From Tubulinosema ratisbonensis (lineage: Eukaryota; Microsporidia; Tubulinosematidae), in contig RCSS01000114.1 of assembly GCA_004000155.1 (NCBI GenBank), positions 1-10,028 of the forward strand: DNA of 10,028 nucleotides, read 5' to 3'. Made by a program: the position numbers and the translations under genes. How positions within the stretch are numbered: position 1 is the first letter of the stretch; each line of letters opens with the position of its first letter. Positions 6,567 to 10,028 of the stretch are shown one piece after another. The notes below the pieces were generated by a model, which was not told the origin of the DNA, did not search any database, and saw only the letters and a list, made by a program, of their open reading frames with translations.

Positions 6567-8243
6567 ATGAATATCAACAAGAATGAAATGTTAAAACTTT
6601 CTGAAAAAAATTTCAAAAAAGAAAAGAGAAATTACATCAAATCGATTCCGAGATATATAAAAAAAGAAGAAAAAATAAATACTAATGAAAACGTTGATCA
6701 TAATTTAAATATCAATTACGACATTGACGGTATAATAGGAATCTTTTCACCAAACCAAATAAGAAAATTTATTAATGAACAAATATCGATCAATTTTACT
6801 AAAATAAAACCCAAAACAGATACTTTTTATTTTATAAGAAATTCATTAGAATATTCAATTAAAGAAATAGAATTTATAAATTTTGGAGCAATACATTTAG
6901 GTTCTTCTTATAAAATTGATGTTTTTTTAGCAAATTTAGATTATAAAATAGATCTAAGTGTACTTAATAAAATTTTCAGTTTATATAATTTAAAAATAAA
7001 AAGTGATTGCTATAATAAACTAAGTTTTGACAAGAAAAAGACTGTTTTTAACGGACTAATAGCTTTGAAAAATTTTTTTAACTTAGAGGAATGCATAAAA
7101 AGAGTTTTAGACAATAGTGGTATTATTTTCATTGAAATATTAGGTTGTAAGAAAAATTTTAATGATTACAATGTTGAAAATTTAATAGAAATGGTAGAAA
7201 AGTATATTAATATAAAGAATGATAACTTTGTTTTGGATTTTTGTATTTCTGTTTTGAGTCATAACAGCAAAATAATTTATCCTAAAAATGATTTTTTAAA
7301 AAATATTGGAGAAACACCGAATTATTTTCAGTTTTTCTCTTATGAATGTCCCAACGTAAACAGAAATAAACCTAAATACAAATCATCAAATAAGTATTTA
7401 GAAGATCTAAATGTTATTAAAGTGAACTTTTACTCATCTACTCAGGATCTATTTAATAAACTTAGTGCTCAAAAATACTATCCTTTGTTAAGTAAATGTT
7501 TATTAAAAGATATTATTGCTGATAATACAAGCTATTCTTCGTATTTTAAACAATTAGATAAGTATAAAGAAATTCAGTTAAAGGCGCGAGCTGCTCAAAA
7601 GCCAAATGCTGAAAGAATATATTATAGGTTTGAATTTCGTCTTCAAGCAATTAATATTAACGAATTAGAACTTCGAATTTCCAAAAAACTTAAACCTAAC
7701 AATTTTACTTATTTTGACAAAACAAAGTTTTTAAATCTAGTAGAAAATAATGTAATATTTTTCTTAGATTTTATAAATAGCATTGAAAAAAAAGTTTTAA
7801 GCACAGGAAAAGTCGTTATTTTAGAATCTCTTTTTGTAAATTCCTATTTGAGAGGAAATATTTTTCTTCTACCATTTACCACCCGACTTTTAAGAACTGA
7901 GATAAAAACATTTTGGAAACAAACGCCTTATATGCTTAATAAATCTAATTTAGATAATGTTTTTTCCTCTTCTGAACATTATGATACACTTGCAAACTTT
8001 TTAAAAACTATTAATGGAATAAATACGAAAAACAAAGAAAATATTACTTGTTTTTTAAAATATCGACCACTTTTCAATAAAAAAGAGATTTTTCTTAATG
8101 AAATAAAAAATTTAATATTAACTGATCAACCCAAATACGACAAAAACAAAAAAGCTCTATTTTTAGAAAATCCAGTTACTTTTTATAAAAATAATTTTTT
8201 ACCAAGTCTAAAAAAATCAAGTATTTTATTTAATTTAATTTAA
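6567..8243 (+). CDS. Unknown protein, 558 codons, likely the first part of an interrupted 725-residue protein
   Basis: I do not recognise this protein. The first 50 residues are Lys/Asn-rich and probably disordered; the rest looks like a folded soluble protein with no signal peptide and no clear membrane segment. The least AT-driven part, and so the best candidate for a conserved core, is residues 338-372, with KARAAQKPNAERIYYRFEFR and a following LELR. A second is 411-450, with GKVVILESLFVNSYLRGN and FTTRLLRTEIKTFW. Five of about fifteen arginines use CGN codons (residues 341, 358, 370, 440, 500), whereas the other genes use AGA/AGG almost only (one CGT in Imp3). This hints at a different origin. 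After the TAA at 8241-8243 the same frame stays open for 167 more codons. A mobile-element or virus-derived replication or DNA-binding protein is conceivable, but no catalytic motif supports it. Confidence 0.6.
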   Translation: MNINKNEMLKLSEKNFKKEKRNYIKSIPRYIKKEEKINTNENVDHNLNINYDIDGIIGIFSPNQIRKFINEQISINFTKIKPKTDTFYFIRNSLEYSIKEIEFINFGAIHLGSSYKIDVFLANLDYKIDLSVLNKIFSLYNLKIKSDCYNKLSFDKKKTVFNGLIALKNFFNLEECIKRVLDNSGIIFIEILGCKKNFNDYNVENLIEMVEKYINIKNDNFVLDFCISVLSHNSKIIYPKNDFLKNIGETPNYFQFFSYECPNVNRNKPKYKSSNKYLEDLNVIKVNFYSSTQDLFNKLSAQKYYPLLSKCLLKDIIADNTSYSSYFKQLDKYKEIQLKARAAQKPNAERIYYRFEFRLQAININELELRISKKLKPNNFTYFDKTKFLNLVENNVIFFLDFINSIEKKVLSTGKVVILESLFVNSYLRGNIFLLPFTTRLLRTEIKTFWKQTPYMLNKSNLDNVFSSSEHYDTLANFLKTINGINTKNKENITCFLKYRPLFNKKEIFLNEIKNLILTDQPKYDKNKKALFLENPVTFYKNNFLPSLKKSSILFNLI

Positions 8244-8747
8244 ACATATGAGAATTTATATTCTGAAGAAGATTTATTTGCTTTATTTACACATCTAAAA
8301 TTTTTTTATTTTGAATCCAAAAATAAGTTTATATTTTTTAATATCAAAATAACAAACAGCGAAAACTTTATTTCTGAAAAAGAAAGACTTTTAAAATTCT
8401 TGCAAGCTCTTCCAAAAATACAGAAAATGTGGTCAAAAAACGAACTAAATGAAATAAAATTCATTAGATATCTTTATGAAAAATATAATAAAGAAGTGTC
8501 ATTGGAAAAAATATACTATAATAAGGTCTTTAGTTTTCATCTTACTAGAACCTATGCAAGTTTTAAAGCCAAGTTTTACAGAATGGTAGATAAGGAAACA
8601 AATAGTGATTTGATTGAAATTTTAGACTTTGACAGTAGAATATCGTATATAACTAAATCTTTAAATCTACAATTGACTTCACAATTTAAAAAGATTTACA
8701 AATACGTCATATTGCAAGATTTGCTAAAACTAGGTATCATTGAATAA
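8244..8747 (+). pseudogene. Continuation of the unknown gene after an in-frame stop, with possible Myb/SANT-like domain
   Basis: Starting directly after TAA 8241-8243, the same frame is open for 167 codons to the TAA at 8745-8747, with no ATG before 8427 and with coding-like residue mix from its first codon. This is best read as the C-terminal part of the upstream protein, separated by a nonsense mutation, a sequence error or readthrough. Its residues 63-113 fit a Myb/SANT-like helix-turn-helix: W at 8430-8432 in WSKNELNEIKFIRYLYEKY, then an LTRTYASFKAKFYRM third helix with the RT....K..FYR pattern that such folds use for DNA contact. The usual second tryptophan is not present, so the match is weak. 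The TTG at 8400 as an independent start is unlikely in a eukaryote. All arginines here use AGA. Confidence 0.55.
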
Positions 8748-9490
8748 ATAAGCGATGTAAATTAGTTTTTCAAATTATTAAGTTCAATTTTTTAAAACGC
8801 ATTTAACTACCAATATTTTTTGTTTAATTATTTTATTTAAATAATAAAAACAATTTTGCTATAATTTTTTTAATCTGTATTTTCTAATTTTATATTTAAT
8901 TTAAAATTAGGAAGCAAACAATTGAATTTTTAAAAGTAATTTAAACAATAAAGTTTTATATTTATTTAATTTTAATGCTAAATAAAAATATAGCAACAAT
9001 ATTAAAATTATTGCAGAAAATAACAGATTTAAAATATACCTTTCAAATTGTGTTAAATATAAGAGATAAACTCATTAAAAAAAGGTTTTTATAAAGAAAA
9101 CAAAAATTAGTTACTTATAAACATAAACACCGAATTCACATTTTTTCTTGTTTTTTTTTACATTTAGCTAAATTCTTATTAAGAAATAGATTTTTTGCTA
9201 TAACCATTTGCATTAAATAGACAGAAAGTCAAAGAAAGGAACGTGTAAAAAAATCTATTAAAATCTTTAAAATTTAAATTGTTATTATTTTAGATTAAAA
9301 ATTATATTTGTCTATAAGTTAATCTAAAAACGTGTTTTAAAACAAATGTTAATATTCATTTTTTGTATTTATTGGTACTCGTCGTATTTACAATCTATTA
9401 GAACATTTTATAAATTTAAAAGTAGATTCTGATCTATTCCTTCAATTTTTTTGTTTCACTAACCATTTACAAATATAAGTTATTTTTTAT

Positions 9491-9530
9491 TTGGTTTACC
9501 GACCCCGGTTTAAAACGTCCCGAGTCCCAT
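9491..9530. other. GC-rich island in AT-rich spacer
   Basis: Of these 40 bases 21 are G or C, against clearly less than 20% in the surroundings. The core contains GACCCCGG and GTCCCGAGTCCC. No tRNA cloverleaf, 5S motif or long reading frame fits. On the minus strand a 20-codon frame reads WDSGRFKPGSVN and then stops. It could be a conserved non-coding element, a remnant of a gene or transposon, or part of a small RNA; the sequence alone does not decide. Confidence 0.4.
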
Positions 9531-9614
9531 CATTTTTGTTAAATAAAAAGGATGAACTTTTTTATCATGCTTAAGCTGTTATAAAAAACATTGTATTTGA
9601 TATCAAGATAAAGA

Positions 9615-9640
9615 GATAAATTTTTAATTAAAAATTTATC
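9615..9640. repeat. Perfect 26-bp palindrome
   Basis: The first 13 bases, GATAAATTTTTAA (9615-9627), are followed directly by their exact reverse complement (9628-9640), with no spacer. Symmetry ends at the next base on each side. In such AT-rich DNA shorter palindromes are common, but 13 matched pairs closed by GATA/TATC are uncommon. Function unknown. Confidence 0.7.
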
Positions 9641-10028
9641 AATCAAATTAAATAAAATACATAATTTTATCTTTATAATAAAGCATATTTTACATAATTA
9701 AATACTTTTTTTAATTTAAATATGCAAATTACAAAAATTTTTATATAAATATAGTATTTTAAAAATAGAAAAATTTAAATTATAAATTTGCTTTAGAAAT
9801 TATTAAATGTTAAATTTATTATAAAATAACTTATTAGATGTATAAATTATAGAAAATATTCATCTTACATGATAAATATATTTAAATAACTTCTAAATTA
9901 CATAAAACTTTTAAAATTACATTACGATTATACAAACTATAATAGTTAAATCCCCGCCCTCAAGTTTACTTATGTAAAACGTAATAGTAAACATTTTGAA
10001 TATAAAACTTGAAGATTTGACCAATTTT

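Larger units (their letters stand above)
8748..10028. other. 1.28 kb downstream region without a supportable gene
   Basis: Both strands contain many stops and no frame longer than about 40 codons with coding character. The stretch holds two GC-rich islands in otherwise AT-rich DNA (9491-9530 and 9951-9962), a 26-bp perfect palindrome (9615-9640), a 10-bp palindrome TTGATATCAA at 9597-9606, and an inverted repeat GTTTACT/AGTAAAC at 9964-9992. It may be a decayed insertion or plain spacer. Candidate tRNA arms were looked for and not found. Confidence 0.5.

Noticed and set aside
8400..8747. Separate gene starting at TTG 8400
   Set aside because: The same frame is coding-like back to the TAA at 8241 and in phase with the upstream gene, so it is treated as that gene's continuation.
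9090..9220. Short plus-strand open frame of about 40 codons
   Set aside because: No ATG start, Phe/Leu/Lys-rich residues as expected by chance from AT-rich DNA, and nothing recognisable.
9491..9530. tRNA or 5S rRNA gene at the GC-rich island
   Set aside because: No B-box, no cloverleaf and no 5S signature could be fitted on either strand.
9961..10011. CAAGTTT/AAACTTG inverted repeat as a transposon end
   Set aside because: Seven-base arms with a long spacer are expected by chance, with no target duplication and no transposase nearby.

Overview
The window most likely comes from a microsporidian with an extremely AT-rich genome. All intact genes are short, intron-free versions of conserved eukaryotic proteins: a LEM/Man1-Src1-type nuclear membrane protein, Derlin, the U3 snoRNP protein Imp3, the exosome cap subunit Csl4, and a divergent protein that reads as the NatB auxiliary subunit. 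Two of the reading frames also carry a CCC motif directly before the ATG, as reported for microsporidian genes. Gene density is low and the spacers are long, AT-only and repetitive. This fits an expanded genome rather than a compact Encephalitozoon-like one, but the genus cannot be fixed from the sequence.

Layout: 1-543 (+) is the C-terminal part of the Man1/Src1-like protein, cut by the window edge. It converges on Derlin (867-1685, -). A 1.2 kb gene-free stretch with two tandem repeats follows (1686-2887). Then come three minus-strand genes, Imp3 (2888-3430), Csl4 (3672-3980) and the Naa25/Mdm20-like gene (4233-5834), separated by AT repeat arrays. A divergent repeat-filled spacer (5835-6566) leads to a plus-strand reading frame of unknown function (6567-8243). 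That frame continues after a single in-frame TAA to 8747 and ends in a possible Myb/SANT-like fold. The last 1.28 kb (8748-10028) has no gene I can support. It contains a perfect 26-bp palindrome and two small GC-rich islands.

The conserved genes do housekeeping work: nuclear envelope organisation, ER-associated degradation, small-subunit rRNA processing, RNA turnover and N-terminal acetylation. They do not form a pathway together, although Imp3 and Csl4 both act on rRNA or its processing products. The most unusual signals are (i) a change of third-position base use within genes, from A/C near the 5' end to T/G towards the 3' end, oriented with transcription on both strands, and (ii) the interrupted unknown gene, whose arginine codon use differs from its neighbours.
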